The position numbers and the translations under genes are program-made. The notes below the pieces were generated by a model. That model was not told the origin of the DNA, made no database searches, and saw only the letters and a program-made list of their open reading frames with translations. From assembly GCF_020171285.1 (NCBI RefSeq), contig NZ_JAIUZI010000008.1:1-64000 (forward strand): a DNA stretch of 64,000 nt. The letters are read 5' to 3'. This document shows, in pieces, positions 1 to 10,785 of this stretch (within the stretch, counting starts at the first letter, position 1; each line of letters opens with the position of its first letter). This DNA is from Seohaeicola saemankumensis (lineage in GTDB: Bacteria > Pseudomonadota > Alphaproteobacteria > Rhodobacterales > Rhodobacteraceae).

Positions 1-37
1 GGCGGGGGCATGGCGGCAGCGCCGCCATGCCCCCGCC
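1..37. terminator. Perfect 17-bp hairpin downstream of the SDR gene
   Basis: The first 37 bases form a perfect inverted repeat: arms 1-17 and 21-37, loop AGC. It lies about 30 bases beyond the stop of the minus-strand SDR gene, where a terminator for that gene would be expected. The window edge hides whether a T-run follows on the minus strand, so termination is inferred from stem strength and position only. Confidence 0.55.
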
Positions 38-67
38 GCCCTGCGCGGTTCCGCGAGATGGCTGGCG

Positions 68-865
68 TCAGCCGGCCATCTCGTTGAACATCATGATCCG
101 GCCCCCGTCGACCACCAGGTCGTGACCGGTGACAAAGCGGCCGGAATCGGCGGCGAGGTAGAGCACCGCCTCGGCGATGTCGATGGGTTCACCGGACATG
201 CCCAGCGGCGCGGCCTTGGCCAGGTTGCCCTTGAGCTTTTCCAGCTTGGCGGCGTTGTCCTCGGCGCTCAGCGTGTTGGCGCGTTCCGAGCCGCCGTAAA
301 AGATCGGCGTGGCGATGGCGCCTGGCGAGATCGCGTTGACGCGGATGCCGCGGGGACCCAGCTCCACCGCCGCCAGCCGGGTGAAATGCGCCACGGCGGC
401 CTTCAGCGTCGAATAGAGGATGTCGCCCTGCCGGAACCGGTGGCCGGCAATCGAGGCGTTGTTGATGATGACGCCGCCGCCGGTCTCGGCCATGGCCTCG
501 GCGGCAAAGCGGGTGCCCAGCATCACGCTGGACAGCAGCAGGTGGCAGCCCGCGCCGATCATCTCCTGTGTCAGCGTACCCAGCGCGGCATTGGGTGAGG
601 CGCCGGCATTGTTGAACAGGATGTCGAGCCTCCCGTGCGCCGCCAGCACCGCGTCGACCGAGGCCCGGATATCGGCCTCTTGCGTCACGTCGGCCTCCAC
701 ATAGGTGACCGCGTCGCCCAGCTCCTCGGCCAGCCGCTGTCCCTTGTCCACCGACCGCCCGGTGATCACCACCCTGGCGCCTTCGGCCGCCAGCAGCCGC
801 GCGGTTTCCGCGCCAATGCCGCTGGTGCCGCCCGTAACCATTGCAATCTTTCCTTCGACCCGCAT
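68..865 (-). CDS. SDR family NAD(P)-dependent oxidoreductase
   Basis: A 265-residue classical short-chain dehydrogenase/reductase. The N-terminal Rossmann motif TGGTSGIG is at residues 11-18 and NNAG at 85-88. The catalytic Ser/Tyr/Lys set is S138, Y151 and K155 (YSTLK), and the VNAISPG segment that follows is typical of the family. These residues support oxidoreductase activity on an alcohol or ketone; the substrate cannot be told. The start is supported by an AAGGGAG ribosome binding site a few bases upstream. It lies downstream of, and parallel to, the aldolase gene, but a strong hairpin between them suggests a separate transcript. Confidence 0.9.
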   Translation of the reverse strand: MRVEGKIAMVTGGTSGIGAETARLLAAEGARVVITGRSVDKGQRLAEELGDAVTYVEADVTQEADIRASVDAVLAAHGRLDILFNNAGASPNAALGTLTQEMIGAGCHLLLSSVMLGTRFAAEAMAETGGGVIINNASIAGHRFRQGDILYSTLKAAVAHFTRLAAVELGPRGIRVNAISPGAIATPIFYGGSERANTLSAEDNAAKLEKLKGNLAKAAPLGMSGEPIDIAEAVLYLAADSGRFVTGHDLVVDGGRIMMFNEMAG

Positions 866-946
866 GGCGTGTCTCCCTTCTGAAATGCTCTCGGGGACTT
901 GCTAGCAGGTCGATGCGGCTTTGTCCGCAGCTTTCCTGACAAACGT

Positions 947-974
947 AAGGCGCGGGTGTCGCCACCCGCGCCTT
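947..974 (-). terminator. Probable terminator of fda
   Basis: An 11-bp perfect stem (947-957 with 964-974, 6-base loop) lies 26 bases past the aldolase stop. On the minus strand it is followed by a weak T-rich tract (ACGTTTGTC). It separates fda from the downstream SDR gene. Confidence 0.6.
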
Positions 975-999
975 GCCAGGAATACGCCGGATCGGCGGG

Positions 1000-1893
1000 T
1001 CAGCCCGCGATCGACGCCTTGTGGATGCTGTCGATGGTCGCGGCCAGCGTCCCGTCGAACGCATCGTCGCTTTGCTGCGCGCTCAGCCCTTCGGTCAGCG
1101 CGCGCGAGAAGCTGGCGATCATGCCGGTGTTCCGCGACAGCCGGTCGTTGGCCTCTTCGCGGGAATAGCCACCCGACAGCGCCACGACGCACAGAACGCG
1201 CGGGTGATCGACCAGCGGTTTATAGAGATTGGCCTCTTCCGGCAGGGTCAGTTTCAGCATCACCTGCTGGTCCTCGGGCAGCGCGTCGAGCTGTGCCTTG
1301 ATCTCTTCCAGCAGGATGGTTTCGGCCGCCGCCTTGTCACTGATCGAAATCGTCACCTCGGGTTCGATGATCGGCACCAGCCCGTGACCCAGGATCTGTT
1401 TGCCGATCTCGAACTGCTGCGCGACCACGGAGGCGATGCCCGAGGGCGAGGCGGCATCGATGACCGAGCGCATCTTGGTGCCAAAGATCCCCTTGGCCAC
1501 AGCCTTTTCCAGCAGCGCGTCCAGATCCGGCATCGGTTTCATCAGCTTGACGCCATCACCCTCGTCGGCCAGCCCCTTGTCGACCTTCAGAAACGGCACC
1601 ACGCCACGGTTTTCCCACAGGTAGGTGGCTGTCGGCGTCCCGTCGATGTCGCGGTCCATGGTCATTTCGAACAGGATCGCGCCGACGATCTTGTCACCGG
1701 TAAAGGCGGGCGACTTGATGATACGCGACCGCATCTGGTGGATCAGGTCGAACATCTCGGCCTCCGATCCATAGGCGTCTTCCTCGACGCCATAAAGTTT
1801 CAGCGCCTTCGGCGTCGACCCGCCGCTTTGGTCGAGGGCGGCAATAAAGCCCTGCGCGGCGCGGATCTGTTCGGTTTGTTTCTGTTTTGACAT
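1000..1893 (-). CDS. fda: Class I fructose-bisphosphate aldolase
   Basis: A 297-residue class I (Schiff-base) fructose-1,6-bisphosphate aldolase that interconverts fructose-1,6-bisphosphate with dihydroxyacetone phosphate and glyceraldehyde-3-phosphate. The N-terminal QSGGSTP motif (about residues 22-28) is diagnostic of this bacterial class I family, and the length fits. It sits 110 bases downstream of pgk on the same strand, consistent with a glycolysis/gluconeogenesis cluster. A LacI-type palindrome about 90 bases before the start suggests its own carbon-responsive promoter. The ATG choice follows the beginning of homology. Confidence 0.92.
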   Translation of the reverse strand: MSKQKQTEQIRAAQGFIAALDQSGGSTPKALKLYGVEEDAYGSEAEMFDLIHQMRSRIIKSPAFTGDKIVGAILFEMTMDRDIDGTPTATYLWENRGVVPFLKVDKGLADEGDGVKLMKPMPDLDALLEKAVAKGIFGTKMRSVIDAASPSGIASVVAQQFEIGKQILGHGLVPIIEPEVTISISDKAAAETILLEEIKAQLDALPEDQQVMLKLTLPEEANLYKPLVDHPRVLCVVALSGGYSREEANDRLSRNTGMIASFSRALTEGLSAQQSDDAFDGTLAATIDSIHKASIAG

Positions 1894-1982
1894 ATCGGTT
1901 TCCGCCCAAATTGAACTTCGTTTTTCAGGGGTGTGCCCCGTCGCCTGATTGCATAGGCAAGGCGCCGGAGGGTTGCAAATGG

Positions 1983-1994
1983 GTTAGCGCGAAC
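1983..1994. promoter_or_regulatory. LacI-type operator candidate (GTTAGCGC family) before fda
   Basis: GTTAGCGCGAAC is a palindrome with one mismatch (consensus GTTAGCGCTAAC), located 90 bases upstream of the fda start in the pgk-fda gap. Nearly the same half-sites occur twice upstream of gap in this window. The form matches what I recall of the CceR (LacI-family central carbon regulator) motif of Rhodobacterales; assignment to that protein is inference. Confidence 0.5.
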
Positions 1995-2002
1995 ACCGCG
2001 CC

Positions 2003-3193
2003 CTAGCGCGCCAATGCCGCCACGCCGGGCAGGGTCTTGCCTTCCATCCACTCAAGAAAGGCGCCGCCGGCGGTGGAGATATAGGTGAAATCCCCCGCCG
2101 CGCCGGCCTGGTTCAGCGCCGCCACCGTGTCGCCGCCGCCAGCGACCGAGGTCAGCTGCCCGGCGCGGGTCAGCTCGGCCGCCGCGCGGGCGGCGGCATT
2201 AGTGGCCGCGTCAAAGGGCGGGATCTCGAACGCGCCCATCGGGCCGTTCCAGATCAGCGTTTTTGCGCCCGCCAGCACCTCGGCCACCTTGGCCACGGTC
2301 GCCGGTCCGGCATCCAGAATCATCGCATCCGCAGGGCAGGCGTCGGCGGCCACCGTGTCATTGTCGGCATTCGCGGCAAATTCCCGCGCCACCACCACGT
2401 CGACCGGCAGCACGATCTCGCAACCCGCCGTTTGCGCCTTGGCCAGGATCTCGCGCGCGGTGGGCGCCATGTCGTGTTCACAAAGCGATTTGCCCACGTC
2501 GATGCCCTGCGCGGCAAGGAATGTGTTCGCCATACCGCCGCCGATCACCAGGTGATCGACCTTTTCCACCAGGTTGCCCAGCAGTTCCAGCTTGGTCGAA
2601 ACCTTGGCGCCGCCAACCACGGCGACCACCGGGCGGTCCGGGGTGCCCAGGGCGGCCTCCAGCGCCGACAACTCCGCCTGCATCAGGCGGCCGGCACAGG
2701 CCGGCAACAGCCGCGCCACGCCCTCGGTCGAGGCATGGGCCCGGTGCGCCGCCGAAAAGGCATCGTTGCAATAGACATCGCCCAATGCGGCGATCTCGGC
2801 GGCCAGTTCGCTGCCGTTCTTTTCCTCTCCGGGGTGAAACCGGGTGTTTTCCAGGAGCAGCGCCGCGCCATCCTCCAGCGCCGCCACCGCCGTCTGTGCC
2901 GCGGGCCCCCGGCAATCGGCGCAAAAGCTGACAGGCACGCCCAGAGCGGCCTCCAGTGCCGGCACCAGCGGCCGCAGCGACATCTCGGGGACCACCTTGC
3001 CCTTGGGCCGGCCGAAATGGGCCAGCAACACCGGCTTGCCCCCGGCCTTCAGGATGTCGGAAACCGTCGGTGCGATCCGGCGCATCCGGGTATCATCGGT
3101 GACCGCGCCGTTTTCAACCGGGACGTTGATGTCCACCCGCACAAGCACCCGTTTGCCCGCAAGATCCAAGTCATCCAGCGTGTTCCAGCCCAT
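2003..3193 (-). CDS. pgk: Phosphoglycerate kinase
   Basis: A 396-residue phosphoglycerate kinase catalysing the ATP-linked interconversion of 3-phosphoglycerate and 1,3-bisphosphoglycerate in the cytoplasm. Visible signatures are RVDINVP at residues 19-25, HFGRPKG near 59-65 in the substrate-binding N-lobe, the hinge-region [10 protein letters not shown], and the nucleotide-binding GGGDTVAAL near the C-terminus. The length is normal. The start has a strong AAGGGGG ribosome binding site. It is followed on the same strand by fda. Confidence 0.97.
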   Translation of the reverse strand: MGWNTLDDLDLAGKRVLVRVDINVPVENGAVTDDTRMRRIAPTVSDILKAGGKPVLLAHFGRPKGKVVPEMSLRPLVPALEAALGVPVSFCADCRGPAAQTAVAALEDGAALLLENTRFHPGEEKNGSELAAEIAALGDVYCNDAFSAAHRAHASTEGVARLLPACAGRLMQAELSALEAALGTPDRPVVAVVGGAKVSTKLELLGNLVEKVDHLVIGGGMANTFLAAQGIDVGKSLCEHDMAPTAREILAKAQTAGCEIVLPVDVVVAREFAANADNDTVAADACPADAMILDAGPATVAKVAEVLAGAKTLIWNGPMGAFEIPPFDAATNAAARAAAELTRAGQLTSVAGGGDTVAALNQAGAAGDFTYISTAGGAFLEWMEGKTLPGVAALAR

Positions 3194-3327
3194 GAGACCC
3201 CCTTAAATCAAATGTATGAACCCATGCGCCTGTTTTCCCGCATTTGCCCCCGCCGTCAATGCGTCACTTGGCATTCCGGCAACCGCGCCTTAGGTATCTG
3301 CCCAAGATATATCGAGAGGAGCGCCAG

Positions 3328-3834
3328 ATGGCCGAAATCAAAGACCCCGAAAACACCATCCTGATGGAGCTGAAAGGCGGCACTGTCACCATCGAACTGC
3401 TGCCCGACGTGGCGCCCAAGCATTCCGAGCGGATGAAGGAACTGGCCCGCGCGGGGCTTTATGACAACGTCTGCTTTCACCGGGTGATCGACGGCTTCAT
3501 GGCCCAGACCGGCGACGTCAAGAACGGCAACATGGAAGCCGGGTTCAACATCCGCATGGCCGGCACCGGTGGTTCCGACCTGCCGAACCTGCCCGCGGAG
3601 TTCTCCAAGCTGCCGCATGACCGCGGCACCCTGGGCGCGGCGCGTTCGGCCAACCCCGACAGCGCCAACTCGCAGTTCTTCATCAACTTCTCCGACAACA
3701 ACTTCCTCAATGGCCAGTACACCGTCTATGGCCGGGTGATTTCCGGGATGGAACACGTGGACGCCATCGTGCGGGGCGAGCCGCCGGCGGAGCCCGACCG
3801 CATGATCAGCGTCAAGGTGGCCGCCGATGCGTAA
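3328..3834 (+). CDS. ppiB: Peptidyl-prolyl cis-trans isomerase, cyclophilin type (cytoplasmic)
   Basis: A 168-residue cyclophilin with FHRVIDGFMAQTGD (about 50-63), the SQFFI core and GQYTVYGRV, which together form the proline-isomerase site. I use the ATG at 3328, which has a GAGGAG ribosome binding site, not an upstream ATG at 3244 that would add non-homologous sequence. No signal peptide is present, so it is probably cytoplasmic. The next gene, an exported cyclophilin, overlaps its 3' end by 8 bases, so the two are translationally coupled paralogs. Confidence 0.93.
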   Translation: MAEIKDPENTILMELKGGTVTIELLPDVAPKHSERMKELARAGLYDNVCFHRVIDGFMAQTGDVKNGNMEAGFNIRMAGTGGSDLPNLPAEFSKLPHDRGTLGAARSANPDSANSQFFINFSDNNFLNGQYTVYGRVISGMEHVDAIVRGEPPAEPDRMISVKVAADA

Positions 3835-4372
3835 GCTCGCGTTCCTCCTGGCGCTGCTGGGCAGCCCGGCCTTTGCGACCGGTCTGAACATCGAGGTCGA
3901 AGGCGAGGCCAACGGCACCATCACCATCGACCTGCTGGAAGATGTTGCGCCACAGCACGTGGCGCAGATCGCCGCGCTGGCCGCCGAAGGTGCCTATGAC
4001 GGGGTGGTGTTCCACCGCGTCATCGACGGCTTCATGGCCCAGACCGGCGATGTGCAGTTCGGCAAGATGGGCGGCGACATGCGCCGCGCGGGCATGGGCG
4101 GTTCCGACCGCCCCGACCTGCGGGCCGAATTCTCCGATGTACCCTACGACCGGGGCATCGTCGGCATGGCCCGCTCGCAGAACCCCAACAGCGCCAATTC
4201 GCAGTTCTTCATCATGTTCGCGCCCGGCCATTTCCTGAACGGCCAGTACACGGTTGTCGGCCGCGTCACCGATGGCATGGACGTGGTTGATGCGATCAAG
4301 CGTGGCCAGGGCCAGAACGGGTCCGTCGTCGGCCAGCCGGACGTGATGAAAAAGGTCACCGTGACCGAGTGA
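3827..4372 (+). CDS. Peptidyl-prolyl cis-trans isomerase, cyclophilin type (exported)
   Basis: A 181-residue cyclophilin with the same FHRVIDGFMAQTGD and SQFFIMF signatures as its upstream neighbour, but beginning with a Sec signal peptide (MRKLAFLLALLGSPAFA, cleavage expected after residue 17). It should therefore act on folding of periplasmic proteins. The 8-base overlap with the cytoplasmic paralog indicates one operon and an old tandem duplication followed by relocation of one copy to the periplasm. Confidence 0.92.
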   Translation: MRKLAFLLALLGSPAFATGLNIEVEGEANGTITIDLLEDVAPQHVAQIAALAAEGAYDGVVFHRVIDGFMAQTGDVQFGKMGGDMRRAGMGGSDRPDLRAEFSDVPYDRGIVGMARSQNPNSANSQFFIMFAPGHFLNGQYTVVGRVTDGMDVVDAIKRGQGQNGSVVGQPDVMKKVTVTE

Positions 4373-4486
4373 TCCGCGACGCGGGGCTCCCGCCCGGGCG
4401 CCGGCATCTGCCGATGCCACGCCCGGTTGGGCCGGGCAGAGCGCGGCACGCCGCGCCCTGCGCCCCCGCTTGACGCCCCGCCGCGT

Positions 4487-4544
4487 CCCCTTTCATCTCT
4501 TGTCAAATACTCCCGCCGGAGGCCGCCGCGCCCCCGGCGCGGCC
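4487..4544 (+). repeat. Interspersed element, copy A
   Basis: Copy A of the TTTCATCTCTT / AAATACTC family (core 4491-4512), with a GC-rich downstream hairpin (4521-4544). Upstream at 4403-4461 are three hairpins like those of copies D and E: GGCATC/GATGCC, GCCC/GGGC, and a long stem at 4436-4461 whose base (GCAG/CTGC) is shared but whose upper arms differ from D and E on both sides. It lies between the exported cyclophilin and the DUF3179 gene. Confidence 0.75.
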
Positions 4545-4609
4545 GTTCCATCCCTCACATCCGCGTGTACGCTCTTTGCCGACGGGCGTTTTGCGGTCAC
4601 GGTACCCGC

Positions 4610-5578
4610 ATGCGATGGCTTGTTCCGACGATCTGCCTGTGGCTCTCCTGCGCCAGCCCGCTTGCGGCGGGGCCGGATTTCTGGCGCCATGAATGGCCCC
4701 TGACCGATTTCACCATCACCACGGTCGACAGCTGGACCGAGATCCTGTCAGGCGGCCCGCCCAAGGACGGCATTCCCGCGCTCAGCGATCCGGGTTTCAT
4801 CACCGCCGGGGACGAAACCCGGCTCGATCCACGCGAACCGGTGATCACCCTCGAACGCGACGGCGAGACCGCGCGCGCCTATCCGGTCCGTTACCTGATG
4901 TGGCACGAGATCGTGAATGACGTGGTCGGCGGCGTGCCCGTCGCCGTCACCTTCTGCCCGCTCTGCAATTCCGGCATCACCTTTGACCGGCGCGTCGGCG
5001 GGCGGGTGCTCAGCTTTGGCGTCAGCGGCAAGCTGCGCAATTCGGACATGGTGATGTACGACCGCGAAACCCAGAGCTGGTGGCAGCAGGCCGTCGGGCA
5101 GGCGATCGTCGGCGAGCTGACCGGCACGACCCTGACCGCCTTGCCCAGCTGGATGGAGAGCTGGTCCGAGTTCCGCGACCGGCGCCCCGGCGGCCTGGTG
5201 ATGGACCAGCCCGATTTCCCGCGCCGCTATGGCACCAATCCCTATCGCAGCTACGACAGCGCCGCGCGGCCCTTTCTGTATTCGGGTGAAAACCCGCCGC
5301 ACGGGATCGCGCCGCTGGCCCGGGTGGTGCGTGTCGGCGACCGGGCCTGGCCGCTGACCCGCCTGCGCGCCGCCGGCGCGATTTCAGAGGCCGGGGTGAC
5401 GATTGGCTGGGTCGCGGGGCAGGCCTCGGCGCTGGACACCGCCGAGATCGGGCAGGGGCGCGACGTTGGCACAATCCGGGTGCGCGACACGAATGGCAGG
5501 GATCTGGCGCACGATGTGATGTTCGCCTTTGCCTTCCATGCTTTCTGGCCGGATGGCACGTGGATGCTTGGACCTTGA
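4610..5578 (+). CDS. DUF3179 domain-containing protein, exported
   Basis: A 322-residue DUF3179 family protein. The N-terminus is a signal peptide (MRWLVPTICLWLSCASPLAAG), so the mature protein should be periplasmic. The family hallmark FCPLCNSG is near residue 115, followed by FGVSGKLRNSDMVMYDRETQSWW. The function of the family is not established; the paired cysteines could bind a metal or be redox-active. I chose the ATG that begins the signal peptide rather than the 4427 start, which would add 61 residues of low-complexity sequence overlapping the repeat element. Confidence 0.85.
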   Translation: MRWLVPTICLWLSCASPLAAGPDFWRHEWPLTDFTITTVDSWTEILSGGPPKDGIPALSDPGFITAGDETRLDPREPVITLERDGETARAYPVRYLMWHEIVNDVVGGVPVAVTFCPLCNSGITFDRRVGGRVLSFGVSGKLRNSDMVMYDRETQSWWQQAVGQAIVGELTGTTLTALPSWMESWSEFRDRRPGGLVMDQPDFPRRYGTNPYRSYDSAARPFLYSGENPPHGIAPLARVVRVGDRAWPLTRLRAAGAISEAGVTIGWVAGQASALDTAEIGQGRDVGTIRVRDTNGRDLAHDVMFAFAFHAFWPDGTWMLGP

Positions 5579-5583
5579 TTGGG

Positions 5584-5757
5584 TCAGTCGACCGGCCAGA
5601 TCAAGTTGAACAGGAATATCACCACGAATACCCCGGCAAACAGTGCCCAGTCCCAGCCGCCGGTGTCGCGTTTGGCAAGCCCGAAGCGTTTCATTCCCCA
5701 GATAGTGGCAAATATCAGGATCGCCGCGACCGCGGCGTGCAGGGCATCAAAATGCAT
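5584..5757 (-). CDS. Small two-helix membrane protein (57 aa)
   Basis: A 57-residue reading frame starting MHFDALHAAVAAILIF and ending FNLIWPVD. It has two hydrophobic stretches (about residues 7-21 and 37-54) separated by a short polar loop rich in K and R, so it should be a small inner-membrane protein. The start has a strong AAGGAAGG ribosome binding site about 6 bases upstream. Its stop is 5 bases from the stop of the convergent DUF3179 gene. I do not recognise a family. Confidence 0.65.
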   Translation of the reverse strand: MHFDALHAAVAAILIFATIWGMKRFGLAKRDTGGWDWALFAGVFVVIFLFNLIWPVD

Positions 5758-5789
5758 GGCGCGCCTTCCTTCGTGTCTTTGTGTCCGGG

Positions 5790-6194
5790 CTACTGGATGG
5801 ACAGATCGACATTGTAGCCAACGGTTTTCCCGGCGTCCTTGTCATTACCCATCAGGTATACCCGGATCGTGTAGTCGCCTGATGCGGGCAGATCGACCGT
5901 GGCAGAGTTGCCGTTGATCGAACTGTTGTAGATGGCGACACCATCGCTCCCCGGCGGCAGGATGTTGAAATAGGCGGTGCCACTGCCATTGGTGCCGGTC
6001 ACGGCCAGTTCGACAAACATCTCTTGGCCGGCGCTGGCCCCGAGATGATAGTCAAAGTATTCGTGGCCAGTGATGGTCCCGCTGACCATCGTTCCGTAGT
6101 TTCCGGCATCGAATTTGACATCGGCGGTCATCTGGGCGTTGGCCGGCGCGGTCACCACCACGCAGGCGGCCAGAAGGAAAGCAATTCGTCGCAT
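5790..6194 (-). CDS. Exported protein of unknown function, beta-sandwich-like
   Basis: A 134-residue protein with a clear Sec signal peptide (MRRIAFLLAACVVVTAPANA, cleavage before QMTAD). The mature part has alternating hydrophobic residues and ends DYTIRVYLMGNDKDAGKTVGYNVDLSI, resembling pre-peptidase C-terminal-like beta-sandwich domains that assist secreted proteins. No catalytic motif is visible. Its ATG is 33 bases upstream of the start of nothing else on this strand, and the 57-aa protein follows it 33 bases downstream, so the two may be cotranscribed. Confidence 0.7.
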   Translation of the reverse strand: MRRIAFLLAACVVVTAPANAQMTADVKFDAGNYGTMVSGTITGHEYFDYHLGASAGQEMFVELAVTGTNGSGTAYFNILPPGSDGVAIYNSSINGNSATVDLPASGDYTIRVYLMGNDKDAGKTVGYNVDLSIQ

Positions 6195-6320
6195 TATCGG
6201 TCCTCGTCAAAATACTCGCATGTTGGAAACATAGCGCCCGCGCGGTGCCGATCAATCGGCTGGCCGTATCGCGGGATGACAAGGCGCGGCGCGCGCCGCG
6301 CATGGGACACGGGCCCGCAG

Positions 6321-6356
6321 AAAAAAACAGGCGCCGCGAAATCCCGCGACGCCTGT
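6321..6356 (-). terminator. Rho-independent terminator of the M23/bactofilin operon
   Basis: Read on the minus strand: a stem ACAGGCG/CGCCTGT with an inner CGCG/CGCG, followed directly by seven T residues (A-run at 6321-6327 on the plus strand). It lies about 55 bases past the bactofilin stop and is one of the clearest intrinsic terminators in the window. Confidence 0.85.
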
Positions 6357-6409
6357 GTGTCGTGATGACGGGCCGGGTGGGCGCCCGGCCGGTTCCGCAA
6401 TGCGGCGGG

Positions 6410-8258
<1,849 letters not shown>

Positions 8259-8450
8259 GCGGTATTCCTTGTCCCATCCCAACAGGCGCCGCCGCCGCTG
8301 TCGGGGCGCCCTGAGGCGTGTGCATAACGGTCGCCTTGCTTTTGGGCAAGTTTGTTGACCGCAGAACCCCGCGTCGCTCTCCTATAGGTTGTGTATGGGC
8401 GAATATCCGCCGATTCCAAGGGCTTGCCCGTGAGCCTTGCCGTCTGTCTC

Positions 8451-9308
8451 TCAGGTCGTGCCGCCGTGCTGCTTCGGGGTCTCCTCGGCCAGCGGCCAGT
8501 AGAAGTCCGGCGGCAGCCCGGCCTCGGCGCGTTTTTCCTCGTTAAAGGGCGGTTTCAGCGCGCCGTGGAAATAGCGCCGCACCAGCCCGTGAAACACATC
8601 CTTGGGGTCGGAATTTTCGCGCCCGCACAGGAAATGGAACCACTTGGAGCCATAGGCCACATGGGCGACCTCCTCGGCATAGATCGTCTCCAGCGCGGCC
8701 ACCGCCTGATCGGCGCGGGCATTGCGAAAGATCTTGATCATGCCGGGCGTCACGTCCAGCCCGCGCGCCTCCAGCACCATCGGCACCACCGCGAGGCGGC
8801 CCATCAGATCCTCGGCGGTATCCTCTGCCGCGCGCCACATGCCGGCATGGGCGGGCAGGTCGCCATAAAAGCTGCCCATCGCTTCAAGACAGTCGCACAT
8901 CAGGTTGAAATGTTTGGATTCTTCGTCCGCCGCCTTGACCCAGTCGTCATAGAATCCCATCGGCATCGGCACATGGCCGAACCGCGCGATGATGTCCCAG
9001 TGCAGGTCGACCGCGTTCAGCTCGATATGGGCCACCGCATGCAGCAGCGCGATGCGCCCGGCGGGCGATCCGGGCTTGCGCTTGGGTACCTCGCGCGGGT
9101 CCAGCAACTCGGGGCGGTCAGGCCGGGACGGGCGCAGAGGCGGCTCTGCGGTACCCACCTTGATCATCGGCGCCTCGCCGGCCCGCGCCGCCCGCCAGGC
9201 GGCGGCATGGGCATGCGACAGCGCGGTCTTGGCGCGCCCGTCGGCGGTGGTCAGCACCTCCACCGCCATTTCCGTCAGGGTGGCGCGCCGCGCGGCTGTC
9301 TTGGTCAT
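8451..9308 (-). CDS. DUF455 family ferritin-like protein
   Basis: A 285-residue protein of the DUF455 family. It contains helix motifs that look like di-metal carboxylate ligands: AVAHIELNAVDL, ADEESKHF and YAEEVAHVAYG (E and ExxH patterns), as in ferritin-like and MiaE-like proteins. A redox or tRNA-modification role is possible but not shown. It is the last gene before the duplicated RTX locus, and its start lies 15 bases from the RTX stop on the same strand. Confidence 0.85.
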   Translation of the reverse strand: MTKTAARRATLTEMAVEVLTTADGRAKTALSHAHAAAWRAARAGEAPMIKVGTAEPPLRPSRPDRPELLDPREVPKRKPGSPAGRIALLHAVAHIELNAVDLHWDIIARFGHVPMPMGFYDDWVKAADEESKHFNLMCDCLEAMGSFYGDLPAHAGMWRAAEDTAEDLMGRLAVVPMVLEARGLDVTPGMIKIFRNARADQAVAALETIYAEEVAHVAYGSKWFHFLCGRENSDPKDVFHGLVRRYFHGALKPPFNEEKRAEAGLPPDFYWPLAEETPKQHGGTT

Positions 9309-9316
9309 TCCGGGTC

Positions 9317-9412
9317 GTTCCTTCAGAAAAAGTCGATTGCGGCCGTCACGCCCGCTGTATCGACGACCCCGCGCAGCAGCAAGGTATCGCCGCCGCCGAA
9401 GTCCAGCAAAAG
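9317..9412. repeat. 96-bp near-identical RTX gene end (copy 1)
   Basis: A block covering the last about 30 codons of the first RTX gene plus a few bases beyond. It matches 10786-10881 at 95 of 96 positions, although much of the coding sequence between has diverged. This marks a segmental duplication or later gene conversion. Confidence 0.9.
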
Positions 9413-10594
9413 CCCCTGCGCGGTCATGTGGCCGAAATCGGTGACGATATCACTCTCCTGAACCGTCAAATCGTCGCCCCACAATGCCGTGGACAGCAGG
9501 ATCCGGTCTTCGCTCAGATCCAGATCGTGAATCCGGTCCTGATCGTACCCGACGTCGAAAACAAACCGGTCCGCATCCGCGCCGCCCAGCAGGATGTCGT
9601 TGCCGGTGCCCCCGTCCAGCGTATCCGACCCGGCCTGGCCGCGCAGCAGGTCGCCATGGTCGCCGCCCTGCAGCATGTCGTCGCCAGAGCCGCCAAACAG
9701 GATATCTTGGCCGTTGCCGCCGAGCAGGGTGTCATCGCCCGACTGCCCGTTCAGAACATCGTCGCCAGCGCCGCCATCCAGTTCATCGTTGCCGTCGCCC
9801 CCGCGCAGGCTGTCGTCGCCGGCCTGGCCCAGCATCTCGTCCGCGCCGGATTGCCCGATCATGGTGTCGTTGTCTGCCCCGCCGCGCAGGACGTCGTTGC
9901 CGACCCCGCCGACCAGCAGGTCATCACCGTCCCCGCCATCAATCCGGTCGTCGTCCCGCCCGCCCCAAATCCGGTCGTCGCCCACATACCCCCAAATCTC
10001 ATCAGCCCCAGCGCCGCCGTAGGCAACATCATGACCGCCACTTGTGATGAAGTCGCAAATGATCCGGTCATTTCCGCCGCCGCCCCGGAGGATGTCGTTT
10101 CCGTCGCCGCCGGACAATTCGTCATCGCCGCCGCCTGCATCCAGGTAGTCATCGCCGCCCCCGCCCGCGATCCAGTCATCGCCGCCAAGCGTCGTCACGA
10201 CATCAGCGCGGCTGCCGCCGATGACGGTGAACTCTTCGATCTGGCGAAAACGGATATTGCGCGACGCGTTGCCGAACCCGTTTGCGTCGGGTGTGGCGTC
10301 GAACAGAAAGTTGCCGGACGCGCCTGAGGCATCAATGGACAAAACATCGTAGCCGGCACCACCGAGAAATGTTTCGTCCTGATGACGGCAAATAAACCGG
10401 TCATCGCCGGCAAAGCCGAAAGAGCGGTCATTGCCGCCGCTGCTGTGAAAGACATCATCGCCCGCGCCGCCAAAAAGGCGGTCATCCCCTTGGCGGCCAT
10501 CAAATTCGTCGTCGCCGCCATTGCCGTTGATGATGTCGTCACCAGGCGTGCCACGCAGTGTTTCCGACAGGGGCGTTCCGTCAATAACAGGCAC
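9323..10594 (-). CDS. RTX calcium-binding repeat protein (hemolysin-type), paralog 1
   Basis: A 423-residue protein made largely of GGxGxDxL/I nonapeptide repeats that wind into a Ca-binding beta-roll. It begins MPVIDGTPLSETLRGTPGDD, has no N-terminal signal peptide and ends in a hydrophobic TAAIDFF tail, as expected for a type I secretion substrate. No enzymatic domain is visible, so an extracellular structural or adhesive role is likely. It is 70 to 80 percent-like by eye to the next gene at both ends and more divergent in the middle. No type I exporter is encoded in this window. Confidence 0.88.
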   Translation of the reverse strand: MPVIDGTPLSETLRGTPGDDIINGNGGDDEFDGRQGDDRLFGGAGDDVFHSSGGNDRSFGFAGDDRFICRHQDETFLGGAGYDVLSIDASGASGNFLFDATPDANGFGNASRNIRFRQIEEFTVIGGSRADVVTTLGGDDWIAGGGGDDYLDAGGGDDELSGGDGNDILRGGGGNDRIICDFITSGGHDVAYGGAGADEIWGYVGDDRIWGGRDDDRIDGGDGDDLLVGGVGNDVLRGGADNDTMIGQSGADEMLGQAGDDSLRGGDGNDELDGGAGDDVLNGQSGDDTLLGGNGQDILFGGSGDDMLQGGDHGDLLRGQAGSDTLDGGTGNDILLGGADADRFVFDVGYDQDRIHDLDLSEDRILLSTALWGDDLTVQESDIVTDFGHMTAQGLLLDFGGGDTLLLRGVVDTAGVTAAIDFF

Positions 10595-10681
10595 AATGAC
10601 CTCCAGATTATCAGATTGCTAAAGGTCCACCCTAGCACGCGTAAGCGACGCATTTCTAACACCGATTTGCCAGCGGCGGGA
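10573..10681. repeat. Duplicated upstream region of RTX gene (copy 1)
   Basis: About 109 bases covering the first codons and the upstream region of the first RTX gene. They match 12021-12130 with scattered substitutions, showing that the duplicated unit included the promoter region. A unique spacer of about 104 bases (10682-10785) separates the two units; I see nothing recognisable in it. Confidence 0.8.
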
Positions 10682-10785
10682 CACGGACTTGATGATCCTT
10701 CGTTCGGGCACCACTCGACAGCGTGCGCGCCTCCATTTTCGCCAGAACCGAAACTGTCGCCCGGCTGGTTTCGTCCGGCCAATGT

